The notes beneath the pieces are model-generated. The model worked only from the letters and a program-made list of their open reading frames with translations. It was not told the origin of the DNA and searched no databases. Positions 53,805 to 62,636 of a stretch of DNA of 64,000 nucleotides are shown piece by piece. How positions within the stretch are numbered: the first letter of the stretch is position 1; each line of letters begins with the position of its first letter. The position numbers and the translations under genes are program-made. Source of the stretch: Candidatus Sysuiplasma acidicola (lineage in GTDB: Archaea; Thermoplasmatota; Thermoplasmata; Sysuiplasmatales; Sysuiplasmataceae); contig JAHEAA010000006.1 of assembly GCA_019721035.1 (NCBI GenBank), forward strand, positions 1 through 64,000, given 5' to 3'.

Positions 53805-53836
53805 CTATATCGATATCGACATCGATATCGATATAG
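53805..53836. promoter_or_regulatory. 32-bp palindromic operator upstream of the PadR gene
   Basis: CTATATCGATATCGA (53805-53819) and its exact reverse complement (53822-53836) are separated by 2 bp. It lies 31 nt before the PadR start codon and directly upstream of a TATA-like TTTATAATG. PadR family repressors bind ATATCGATAT-type palindromes, so autoregulation of the PadR-ABC operon is likely. Confidence 0.75.
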
Positions 53837-53866
53837 CTTTATAATGGGTAGCCATGATGAAGATAC

Positions 53867-54373
53867 ATGCAGAAGGAAGTTGAAAGGCCGCGTAACATTC
53901 GCACCAGTCTCATTGCAATGTTTGCTCTGAGGAGGATGCTCGAGGGACCGGTTTACGGCTACAGTCTGGCTGCAGAAATCTCGGAGAAAACGGGAGAATC
54001 GTGGTCTCCCGGGCCAGGCACGATATATCCTGCACTGCATCATCTGGTCGAGAAGAATTATGCAAAAACCAGGACAGAAGAGGGACGCCGCGTCTATTAC
54101 ATCACGCGTCAGGGTAAGGCAAAACTCGAATCGTTCCGCAGGAAGATGGCCAGGACTCGGGGCAGATTTCAGGATGCAGGCAGGCTGTGGATGGAAATCA
54201 TGGATGATTCAGAACTCAGGGAATTCATAGTACACCGGCTGAAGACCGATATCAAACTCTTTACTCTCATCACGGAGGGACGGCTGGGTCATCTGTCGGT
54301 GAAGGAGCGGAAGCTGCTAACCAAAGAGGTTGCGACCGAACTGAAGAACTTAATCCCTTACAGGGGAGAATGA
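53867..54373 (+). CDS. PadR-family transcription regulator
   Basis: 168 aa. Winged helix: LIAMFALRRMLEGPVYGYSLA, SPGPGTIYPALHHLVEKNY, then EGRRVYYIT, which are PadR hallmarks; the C-terminal helix and acidic region form the dimer coiled coil. Just downstream are an ABC ATPase and permease with 3-nt spacing. Probably represses the exporter until an exported compound binds. Confidence 0.92.
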   Translation: MQKEVERPRNIRTSLIAMFALRRMLEGPVYGYSLAAEISEKTGESWSPGPGTIYPALHHLVEKNYAKTRTEEGRRVYYITRQGKAKLESFRRKMARTRGRFQDAGRLWMEIMDDSELREFIVHRLKTDIKLFTLITEGRLGHLSVKERKLLTKEVATELKNLIPYRGE

Positions 54374-54376
54374 ACA

Positions 54377-55399
54377 TTGAGTGTTGCAAGAACATCCTCG
54401 GAAACCGTGCATGTGGACGACAGTTCAAATGCAATAGTCATGAAGGGCATAACAAAAAAATATGGAAATTTCACGGCTCTGGACAACGTCGATCTGATTG
54501 TTCCGGAAGGAACAATATTTGGTCTTCTGGGACCCAACGGAGCAGGCAAGACTACGATAATAAAAGTGCTTACTGCGCTAATCCCTGCAGACGCAGGGGA
54601 GGCGCATGTTTCTGACCATGACGTGAAGAAAGAACCTAAACTTGTTCGGGCCAACATAGGATGGGTTGCCGCCGAGGTAATACTGGACGATGACCTGACG
54701 GCAATGGAGAATCTCTGGCTGCAGGCAAAGCTTCAGAATCTGCAGGAATGGAAGGAACGCGCGAATGACCTCCTGAAGTATTTCGACCTTTTTGACAGAA
54801 AAGACACCAAGGTCGGCAAGTACTCCACCGGAATGAGAAAGAAGCTTGAAATCGCGCTCGCTCTTCTGCATCAGCCCAAAGTCATATTCATGGACGAGCC
54901 GACAATCGGCCTGGATCCGGGAACAAGAAGGATGCTCTGGCAGCTCATCACCGGCATAAACAGGGAGTATGGCGTGACAATACTGCTTACATCCCACTAC
55001 ATCGAGGAGGCTGATGCCCTCTGCAGCAATCTCGCAATCATCGATCACGGCAAAATCGTTGCCACTGGAACGCCGTCGGAACTCAAGTCAAAGGTGAATG
55101 CCGACATTATAGAGATAGGGCTGAACTACGAACCGGATGTTGCCTTATTTGAACGCATGGAAGGCGTTCTTGACGCAAGCAGGACTGAAAACGGCATGCG
55201 TCTGAAGGTGACGGCATCTGAGAAAATCCTTCCGCGCATTCTCTCATCTCTTAAAATCGAGGGTATTGTGAAGATAAACGTCGACAAGCCCAGCCTCGAA
55301 ACGGTGTTCATCGATCTGACAGGGAAACGCTTGAGCGAAGAGGACAACAAGATGGATATGAGGAAGTTTTACGCAACCCTCAGGATGGCGAGAAGATGA
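54377..55399 (+). CDS. ABC transporter ATP-binding protein (DrrA-type exporter)
   Basis: 340 aa from TTG 54377, 3 nt after the regulator's stop. Walker A LGPNGAGKTT (residues 51-60), signature KYSTGMRKKL, Walker B VIFMDEPTIGLDP, H-loop LTSHYIEEAD. The C-terminal 80 residues are the DrrA-type extension. It powers the membrane partner encoded next (4-nt overlap ATGA), likely a drug or lipid exporter. Confidence 0.93.
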   Translation: MSVARTSSETVHVDDSSNAIVMKGITKKYGNFTALDNVDLIVPEGTIFGLLGPNGAGKTTIIKVLTALIPADAGEAHVSDHDVKKEPKLVRANIGWVAAEVILDDDLTAMENLWLQAKLQNLQEWKERANDLLKYFDLFDRKDTKVGKYSTGMRKKLEIALALLHQPKVIFMDEPTIGLDPGTRRMLWQLITGINREYGVTILLTSHYIEEADALCSNLAIIDHGKIVATGTPSELKSKVNADIIEIGLNYEPDVALFERMEGVLDASRTENGMRLKVTASEKILPRILSSLKIEGIVKINVDKPSLETVFIDLTGKRLSEEDNKMDMRKFYATLRMARR

Positions 55400-56175
55400 G
55401 AAACGCAACGCTGAATCAGTTTTCCGGCCTTCTGACCAGGGAGATTATGAAGACATACAGAAATCCATGGATCATTGCGATAACAGTGGTGCAGCCGTTC
55501 ATGTGGCTGGCATTCTTCGGCAGCAGTTTTGCCTCCGCGCCAAAGTCATTCCTTGAAGGCTTCTTCCATACCTCCAGCTACATAGCGTTCCTTCTGCCAG
55601 GTGTTCTGTCAACTTCAATGCTCACAGTAGGGATGTTCGGCTCGATGAGCACGATACAGGACAAGCGTTTCGGCTACATGAAGCGCATACTGCTCACTCC
55701 CACGGACAAGGCAACAATATTCGTGGCGAAATCGATGGGTTCAACGACACGCGGCATGGTTCAGCTGCCAGTGATGGTCATTGCCGCCTTCCTGTTCGGC
55801 GTCAGTTTTCCGCTGAACCCGATACTCTGGATAGGCTGGATTCTTGCACTGTTCTTTCTCGGCCTCGGGTTCTCATCCCTGTTCATGGCCATGACAGTCT
55901 CAAGCACAGACTGGCAGACGCCCGGCGTGATATCCAACTTCATAACAATGCCGCTGATGTTCTCCAGCACTGCACTCTTTCCACAGGCAAATTTCCCTGC
56001 CTGGATGAGGGCTATATCCTCGGTCAACCCCGTGACCTTTTCCGCAACGCTAGGCAGATCCATTGTGCTCGGAGGTGCCGTCGACTGGACGCCCCTCGGC
56101 TATCTGGCGATCTTCGCTGTCCTGATGCTCTTCGTGGGGTCAGTCATGGCGACAAAATGGCTTAGAGTCGAATAG
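55396..56175 (+). CDS. ABC-2 type permease
   Basis: 259 aa with six membrane spans typical of DrrB/ABC2 membrane proteins. The motif GRSIVLGGAV near the end is conserved. It pairs with the preceding ATPase. Confidence 0.9.
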   Translation: MRNATLNQFSGLLTREIMKTYRNPWIIAITVVQPFMWLAFFGSSFASAPKSFLEGFFHTSSYIAFLLPGVLSTSMLTVGMFGSMSTIQDKRFGYMKRILLTPTDKATIFVAKSMGSTTRGMVQLPVMVIAAFLFGVSFPLNPILWIGWILALFFLGLGFSSLFMAMTVSSTDWQTPGVISNFITMPLMFSSTALFPQANFPAWMRAISSVNPVTFSATLGRSIVLGGAVDWTPLGYLAIFAVLMLFVGSVMATKWLRVE

Positions 56176-56256
56176 CCGTTTTACTGACGATGCGGTTTAA
56201 ATACTGGTTGTTGACAATCCTCATTTCTGTCCGTCGCGGACCGGCTGAAACGGTAT

Positions 56257-57459
56257 ATGAACAAAGGCAACAACGATTTCCATATGCAGCTTCTGACGAA
56301 CATCGCTTACACTTCGTCGACTCTCTTCATCCCAGTTTACGCATCGGAGACCGGTGCAAACAGCGCTGAGATTGGCGCAATCGTTGCATCGTACAGCGTC
56401 GCGCTGCTCGTCAGCAATTACACACTGGGACGGCTCTCGGACATCTATGGAAGAAAACTCATCCTTGCTGTCAGCCTCATGTTCGCTTCGCTGATGGCTT
56501 TCCTGCAGCTTGAGGCCACGTCTCCGCTGGTTCTGCTGACTGTGAGATTTTTCCTGGGTCTCTCTGCAGGTTCCAGCAGCTCACTTATCGCCTATGCAAT
56601 AGACCTGAAGCGCGACCTTGGTTACTTCAGTTCCATTGCCGCGATGGGTTCGGCGATAGGGCAGGGCTTCGCAGGCATAGTCATATATCTCTTTGCAGGC
56701 AGAACAATCGGACATAGTCTGTTTACTCCTGTCTTCCTCATGTCCTCGCTTCTGCTGTTCATGTCATTCGTGCTCTCGCTCCAGATAAAATATCCGGTTC
56801 ATCATTCCGCCGGATCAGTCAGATTCTTCCCGGCAGGCGTGTTTTCGCGCGGTAGGGCCGCCTACCTCTCACTGTCACTGAGACATTTCGGAGCCACTGC
56901 AATCTGGGCTCTATTCCCCTTATTCTGTCTCGCACTGACTCCCACATCTTACCCGTACAGCCTGAGGCTTGCACTGGTCGCATCCATCTATGTGCTCAAC
57001 TCTGTTGTGCAGATAGTGTCTATGCGATTACTGACCCCCGGCAGGTCTGCACGAGCACTGCTTCTGTCAGGATTAGCCCTTTCTGCCGTTACATTCTTTT
57101 CATTCACTCTTGCCCGAAATTTTGCCGAACTGGCGGCCACACAGCTTCTGCTCGGTGTCGGATGGTCTTTCATGTACGTGGGCGGACTGAGATACGTAGT
57201 GGAGCGCTCATCAAGTCGAGGGGCGTCTGCTGGACTTCTGGCATCCTTCATGGCAATGTCAGGAATAGGCGGGCCCATCGCCGGCGGTGCGATCGCCACC
57301 AGTGTGGCGTCGCTTGGTTTCGGTGATGCCGGCGGCTATCTCGCTGTGATGTACGTTGCTGCGATTCTGACCGCAGTTGCAGCAGTTGTCTTCTACCTCA
57401 TGGAATACAGAGGTGCACGGATGCAGCTTGCGTCAAAGGGCACGATCACCGGATTGTAG
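56257..57459 (+). CDS. MFS transporter
   Basis: 400 aa, 12 membrane spans. The loop between spans 2 and 3 has GRLSDIYGRK, the canonical MFS motif A (G-x-L-x-D-x-x-G-R-K). It lies 81 nt after the ABC permease. Presumably an efflux pump; substrate unknown. Confidence 0.85.
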   Translation: MNKGNNDFHMQLLTNIAYTSSTLFIPVYASETGANSAEIGAIVASYSVALLVSNYTLGRLSDIYGRKLILAVSLMFASLMAFLQLEATSPLVLLTVRFFLGLSAGSSSSLIAYAIDLKRDLGYFSSIAAMGSAIGQGFAGIVIYLFAGRTIGHSLFTPVFLMSSLLLFMSFVLSLQIKYPVHHSAGSVRFFPAGVFSRGRAAYLSLSLRHFGATAIWALFPLFCLALTPTSYPYSLRLALVASIYVLNSVVQIVSMRLLTPGRSARALLLSGLALSAVTFFSFTLARNFAELAATQLLLGVGWSFMYVGGLRYVVERSSSRGASAGLLASFMAMSGIGGPIAGGAIATSVASLGFGDAGGYLAVMYVAAILTAVAAVVFYLMEYRGARMQLASKGTITGL

Positions 57460-57663
57460 CTTTCCCTGCAATGTGTATCGTGTTGAAATGAATCGTGACA
57501 AACAATGCTGCTTAACTCGAAATCATCCTGTTACCTGCATGCAGGAAGTCTTCCTGGATGTTTCAAGTTGCAACACTCCCAACCTTCGTACATCTGCCCG
57601 CTGCAATTGTAGTTCGGATCGGCTGACAGCAGCCTCTTCTGAAAGCATTCGCGGCCAGAGTAT

Positions 57664-58008
57664 TTATCGCTCATAGCGCTCTTGCCCGCTGCCAGCCGAA
57701 TGCTCCGGAGAAACAATTCGCCGTAACAGGGAAGGACTCACACGCCAGGTTGAACCGTAATTTTCACTTCCAGCCTGTCCTTCCGGCGGGGCGCAATGCA
57801 CTGTTACCGAGCGTGCGCTGATGCGGGCCACGTGGCCGCGTCTGGTGATGCCGGTACGATCCTCAAATTCAATTATGTCCCCCACCCTCAGTTCGGATGC
57901 GTGCTTTGCCTCGCGAGCGAGCACTTCCTCACGGACCAGGGATGAGAGTTTCCGGAGTTCGTCTTCAGACATGCTCCGCAACCTGTTGCGCCACTCCTCT
58001 TCAATCAA
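57664..58008 (-). CDS. Hypothetical protein with SH3-like barrel
   Basis: 114 aa. A helical N-terminus (EDELRKLSSLVREEVLA), then ELRVGDIIEFEDRTG...RRGHVARI, which looks like an SH3/KOW-type small barrel. No family assigned. Confidence 0.5.
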   Translation of the reverse strand: MIEEEWRNRLRSMSEDELRKLSSLVREEVLAREAKHASELRVGDIIEFEDRTGITRRGHVARISARSVTVHCAPPEGQAGSENYGSTWRVSPSLLRRIVSPEHSAGSGQERYER

Positions 58009-58100
58009 GGCAATCCCCTGCTTCCCCTGTTCACAGATTCTTCCTCAACTTCATCAATGTTCATAACTCCTCCGCTCTTGGACGATGCGAAATCCTGAAC

Positions 58101-59129
58101 TCAGTTGACGAAATCTTCTCTTCCTCTTCTCTGCTGTTGTTCGGCTGCTTCGTCATAGGGATATGAAACGCCCGTGGCGCTGAGTCTCCCCAGCTCGTCT
58201 GCGTGCCTGCTCTCCAGCTTCCACCCGGCGGCGCCCATGTTTTCCTGAAGCTGTGTCGTCGAAGCAGCACCGATGATTGGGGCTGTGACGCCTTCCCTGT
58301 GGAGCAGCCAGTTGAGGGCAACCTGAGAGTCGGTTTTACCCAGCTCACCCGCAATGCGGTCCAGCGCTTCGACAATGCTCCATGTCACTTCGTTGTTGTA
58401 CTTCTTCCACATCTCCGTCCTTCCCTCGCGATATGCGCCGCCTATCCTGGTGTTATCCGGCGGCACTTCCATACTTCTCCTGTACTTGCCGCTGAGGAGG
58501 CCTCCACGCAGCGGACTCCAGGGAATCACGCCTATGCCGTTTGCCATGCATGCGGGTATGAGCTCATATTCAGTTCCACGGCAGAGAAGATTGTATTGCG
58601 GCTGAAGACTGCAGAATTTAGCCAAGCCCATAGATTCGCTGGTGTCTAAGGCCTTCTGCAGCTGCCACGCTCTGAAGTTGCTTGCGCCGATGTACCTCAC
58701 TGTGCCTTCATGCACCAGATCATTCAGTACATCCAGCGTTTCGGCAATCGGTGTTGCCGGATCCCACGCATGGACCTGATACAGGTCTATGTAATCGGTT
58801 TTCAGTCTTTTCAGGCTCTTCCGCACTGAGCTCAATATGTGCTTTCTCGTCAAACCGATATCGTTCGGTTTTTCCGATGATCCAAAGCGCACCTTTGTGG
58901 CGACAAAAAAGTCATCCCTGTTCTGTTCATGGAGCCAGTTTCCAAGTATTTCCTCGGATTTACCGTCCGCATAAACATCCGCCGTGTCGATGAAATTTCC
59001 TCCCCCGGCGGCAAACATGTCGAGCATCTGGTGGCTCGTCTGCTCGTCTGCCTTCCACCCGAACGTCATCGTGCCAAAACACAATTCGCTGACCCTTACA
59101 CCGGTCTTTCCAAGATATCTGTAATTCAT
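58101..59129 (-). CDS. Aldo/keto reductase
   Basis: 342 aa TIM barrel. Catalytic tetrad seen: Asp in FIDTADVYADG, Tyr in the same stretch, Lys in VATKVRFGS, His in YQVHAWDP. NADPH-binding end GAASTTQLQENM. Reduces a carbonyl compound; close to the potassium-channel-beta/YajO-like group. Monocistronic. Confidence 0.9.
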   Translation of the reverse strand: MNYRYLGKTGVRVSELCFGTMTFGWKADEQTSHQMLDMFAAGGGNFIDTADVYADGKSEEILGNWLHEQNRDDFFVATKVRFGSSEKPNDIGLTRKHILSSVRKSLKRLKTDYIDLYQVHAWDPATPIAETLDVLNDLVHEGTVRYIGASNFRAWQLQKALDTSESMGLAKFCSLQPQYNLLCRGTEYELIPACMANGIGVIPWSPLRGGLLSGKYRRSMEVPPDNTRIGGAYREGRTEMWKKYNNEVTWSIVEALDRIAGELGKTDSQVALNWLLHREGVTAPIIGAASTTQLQENMGAAGWKLESRHADELGRLSATGVSYPYDEAAEQQQRRGREDFVN

Positions 59130-59437
59130 GTATGCACGAAATGCACATTGCTTACTTTAACTGTCGCGAAATTGCGCTCTGAGCAACCGGGCAGCTACCA
59201 GTGATGTCCGGCCGTCTTAGCAATGCACCATGTGCCATGCTCGATTATCCAACAGGCCACTCTGCCAGCTCGCAGGCATTTTCGTCCATGGTGGATGAGT
59301 CGTTAATTCGCAAGACGCGCCGGAGACTGTGTCTGCCCGAGTGCCGCACAATTCGACCTGTATGCAGAGTTCTGTAAACGATCAGAAAAGTAAGGAAAGC
59401 GTTTGAAAGTGTTTTCAGGACAATGTTGCTGTATTGT
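59130..59437. other. Intergenic, no gene seen
   Basis: No coding frame or RNA structure noticed. Confidence 0.4.
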
Positions 59438-61117
59438 CTACTGGTCCTTGCTCTCTCCTTCAGAGCCACCTGAGACCGTGAATTCCTCTGCCTTGACATA
59501 CTGCGAACCCAGGGCAATCATCTGCTCGATCTCTTCGGTCTTGGTTGCGCTCACAACAGATATGGCGTAGAATATCAGAGATACGATTATCACGACTATG
59601 AAGTCGGTAGGGAACGGAAACACGCCGATACCACCATAGGTCGTTTCACCGAGATATGAAAGCACGAGCAGCGCCAGTATGAATAAGGGGACCCACAGAC
59701 CGGACTTTATAGACTTTGCCGTGAATATGTTGTCAACCTTGGAAGTGAGATAGAAGAATGCGTAGACAAGAAGGCCAGCGAATATAGCGATGGCAATGTA
59801 GGCGACATAGGGCCATCCGGTCCAGTACACGATAAGCGCAGATCCCACAAACGCAATCGGGCTCAAAATAGATGCGCCAGACAGTCTGAATGGTCTCTTG
59901 AGTTCAGGTGCATGTTTTCTGAGTGCCATCAGGGCAGAGCCGCCAACAATGTACGTGAACACTGTCGCGCCCGAAATGAATCCTACGAGTTTGTACCAGC
60001 TCGGAAACGGAAGGAAGAATATGAAGCCAACAACCAGCGAGGCTACCAGAGGCAGAACAGGTATCCTGTACTTTTCATGGATTTTTGTCAGTGCTGCCGG
60101 GTAATAACCGTTGGCTCCCATGCCGTACAACGTCCTCTGCGATGTTCCGAGATAGACACTAAGCGTGCCGGACGGTGAAATATAGGCATCGGCATAGAGC
60201 ACGTAGGTCAGGAGCACCAGTCCTGCGGAAGTGGCCAGAGTAGCGAATGGCGCGTCAAATAGCGCTTTTGCGCCTGGAGCAGTAGCCAAAGCACCCCAGT
60301 TTCCTGCGTGGACACCAATTGCTCCCCAGTCGACGTGTCCAATGAAAACAACCTGGAGAAGGCTGTAAAGCACTATGCCAATCAGAACAGACCCGATGGT
60401 CGCCCTTGGTATGGACTTCTGCGGTGTTTTAGCTTCTCCTCCATAATCCAGCGCCTGTCTGAAACCAAGGTATGAAAACACTATACCCGAAAGGGATATT
60501 GCAGCAAACACGTTCGGCCATCCTCCGTAGAGGAAACCCGACGGAAGAGCGAAGTTGCCCGGATTGAATCCTACGGCAAGCAGTATTATGACTGTTCCAA
60601 GCGGAACTATGAGTTTCCACCAAGTCACGCCCGTGTTGGTTTTTCCCATGATCCTTATGCCCACGTAATTAAGCGCGAAAAACAGAAACATGAGGAGCAT
60701 TGCAATGCCAATGCCAACCACAGTCAGCACTCCGGATGTCGCTACCAGGCCGTTGATGTATGTGGATGCGTACGTCACGACCGCTTCTGCTTCTATTGCG
60801 GGAACAGAAACGGCTGACAGGAAATACGCCCAGCCGAAGATATATCCCGCAAAACTATCATGCGAGAATTGAGCATACCTGACAATCGCTCCAGATCTAG
60901 GTATCATGCCGCCGAGTTCTGAATACACAAGGGCAATGGCCAGCACAATCAAGCCACCAACAAGCCAAGCTACAACTGCAGACGGACCGGCGAGCACGGC
61001 GGCACCGGAGGCTGCAAATAGCCAGCCAGAACCGATTATACCGCCGAGACTCAAAAACAACAGGTCCATTGTCGTCAGTTCACGTCTCAATTTTCTGTCG
61101 GATGTAGAACTTACCAA
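59438..61117 (-). CDS. APC-superfamily amino-acid permease
   Basis: 559 aa, about 12-14 spans. LFLSLGGIIGSGWLFA is the typical first-helix substrate motif of APC permeases, followed by IALVYSELGGMIPRSG. An acidic C-terminal tail. Transports amino acids or amines. Confidence 0.88.
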   Translation of the reverse strand: MVSSTSDRKLRRELTTMDLLFLSLGGIIGSGWLFAASGAAVLAGPSAVVAWLVGGLIVLAIALVYSELGGMIPRSGAIVRYAQFSHDSFAGYIFGWAYFLSAVSVPAIEAEAVVTYASTYINGLVATSGVLTVVGIGIAMLLMFLFFALNYVGIRIMGKTNTGVTWWKLIVPLGTVIILLAVGFNPGNFALPSGFLYGGWPNVFAAISLSGIVFSYLGFRQALDYGGEAKTPQKSIPRATIGSVLIGIVLYSLLQVVFIGHVDWGAIGVHAGNWGALATAPGAKALFDAPFATLATSAGLVLLTYVLYADAYISPSGTLSVYLGTSQRTLYGMGANGYYPAALTKIHEKYRIPVLPLVASLVVGFIFFLPFPSWYKLVGFISGATVFTYIVGGSALMALRKHAPELKRPFRLSGASILSPIAFVGSALIVYWTGWPYVAYIAIAIFAGLLVYAFFYLTSKVDNIFTAKSIKSGLWVPLFILALLVLSYLGETTYGGIGVFPFPTDFIVVIIVSLIFYAISVVSATKTEEIEQMIALGSQYVKAEEFTVSGGSEGESKDQ

Positions 61118-61271
61118 AGATTCCCCTCTCTTTGTGCAGCTGAATCAACTTTATTCAAATTTAAAGGTTATCTGTGAATTTCGAAATAGTGCAAAATTAA
61201 TGTTTATTAATCTATTATAATGTACTATACCACCAGACTGTCAGAGCCGGTGCATCCAAAACGCTTCCGTC

Positions 61272-62432
61272 TCAGACTTTTGTTATGACGTCAAATGAAT
61301 CTCTGGCAGGCGGGAAAAGCAGCGAATAAATGAGCGTTCCTCCCTCGTATAGCGCCACGGGCAGCTGGAGCAGTGCCATCGGGATCATGTATTTTCTGGA
61401 TGTTCTGGCAGAACCATACTGATAAAACAGGAAATAGCTGCCGAGATTGAATACGAGTATTATGTAAATGGGAAGCGGTAGCACGAGTCCGTAAAAAATG
61501 CATGCTACAAATACCAGGAAGCCGAGCACGCCTGTCCAGCCGACGGCGTATCTGTAGAGGAACCAGTCCATTGTCTTTGCATCAATTTCCCTGATGCGCC
61601 TGCTGGACCAGAGTATGGACATGATCCACCTTCTCCTCTGCTTGTAAAAGTCCCTTGCAGAAACCGGAGGTGCTATCATTATGGGATGAGGTATGAAGCC
61701 GAAACTGTGGCCGCTCCTCACAATCATCTGTCCCATGATGAGATCATCGGCACCATAAGTACCGTAATCCCAGCCAAGTGCATACTCAACATCCGCCCGT
61801 ATCACCAGTCCCTCACCGTGAACGGATTTTGGATGCCCTGTAGAATTGAAAAAATGACAGAACGAATCGCAGTTGGAAACTCTTACCATGTCCGCCAGCG
61901 TGGAAAGCATGTGGACGCCCGTCTTCCGGAGTCGCAGGTGCCCCTGTCCGGCATGTTCCTCCATCCTGAAAACATGTTCAAGATACTCTTCCGACACCAG
62001 AGAATCGTCATCCAGGTGGCAGATGTAGCTTTCGCTGCCATATCCGCAGCCGTGCAGATATTCTATGCCGAACTGCAGCGCCCGCATCTTGTTTCTGGTG
62101 TCGTGTGCCGTCATGTAATCTTTTGGCACTATGACCTCTCTGGCAGGGTAGCTGAATCTGTCCCTCTCCTCCTTTATCACAAAGAGTTCTATGTTCAGGT
62201 TGTATGAATGCAGCACTGAAAGAATGTGCTCAGCCACACGCGGATTCTGACCGTTTGTTGTCAGCACACACAGGACCCTTCTACCTTCCACTGCCTTTCC
62301 GCTGTGGTCGCACTGTGTTGCAAACGTCTTTCTGTATTTCAGCAGAAGCCAGTCCTGCATAAACGCAATAGGGAAATAAAGCACCACGAGTGCCGCCGCG
62401 AATATTGTAAGACCGACAGAAAACGCCTGCAT
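61272..62432 (-). CDS. Membrane family 2 glycosyltransferase
   Basis: 386 aa. One N-terminal membrane span, then a GT2 domain with CHLDDDSLV and ADDLIMGQ, then FYKQRRRWI (the Q-x-x-R-W-type motif of processive enzymes), then three C-terminal spans. Likely synthesises a membrane-bound glycolipid or polymer. Separate from the 4-10 kb island. Confidence 0.85.
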   Translation of the reverse strand: MQAFSVGLTIFAAALVVLYFPIAFMQDWLLLKYRKTFATQCDHSGKAVEGRRVLCVLTTNGQNPRVAEHILSVLHSYNLNIELFVIKEERDRFSYPAREVIVPKDYMTAHDTRNKMRALQFGIEYLHGCGYGSESYICHLDDDSLVSEEYLEHVFRMEEHAGQGHLRLRKTGVHMLSTLADMVRVSNCDSFCHFFNSTGHPKSVHGEGLVIRADVEYALGWDYGTYGADDLIMGQMIVRSGHSFGFIPHPIMIAPPVSARDFYKQRRRWIMSILWSSRRIREIDAKTMDWFLYRYAVGWTGVLGFLVFVACIFYGLVLPLPIYIILVFNLGSYFLFYQYGSARTSRKYMIPMALLQLPVALYEGGTLIYSLLFPPARDSFDVITKV

Positions 62433-62636
62433 TACCTTAATGGAATACTGTCACTGTATTTACGGATTTTTAAACGACTCTCAACATTGTTATCGACTAA
62501 CACGCGGTTTAAGCCGTCCGTTCCACCTCCCGTATCTATTATAAACAGCTTCGATCATTATCTGCCAGAGCGGGATGCACTATGAGGTCTGCCTGTTTCG
62601 CACACTCAGTTGCCGGCTCATGCTGGTGATCCGGAC

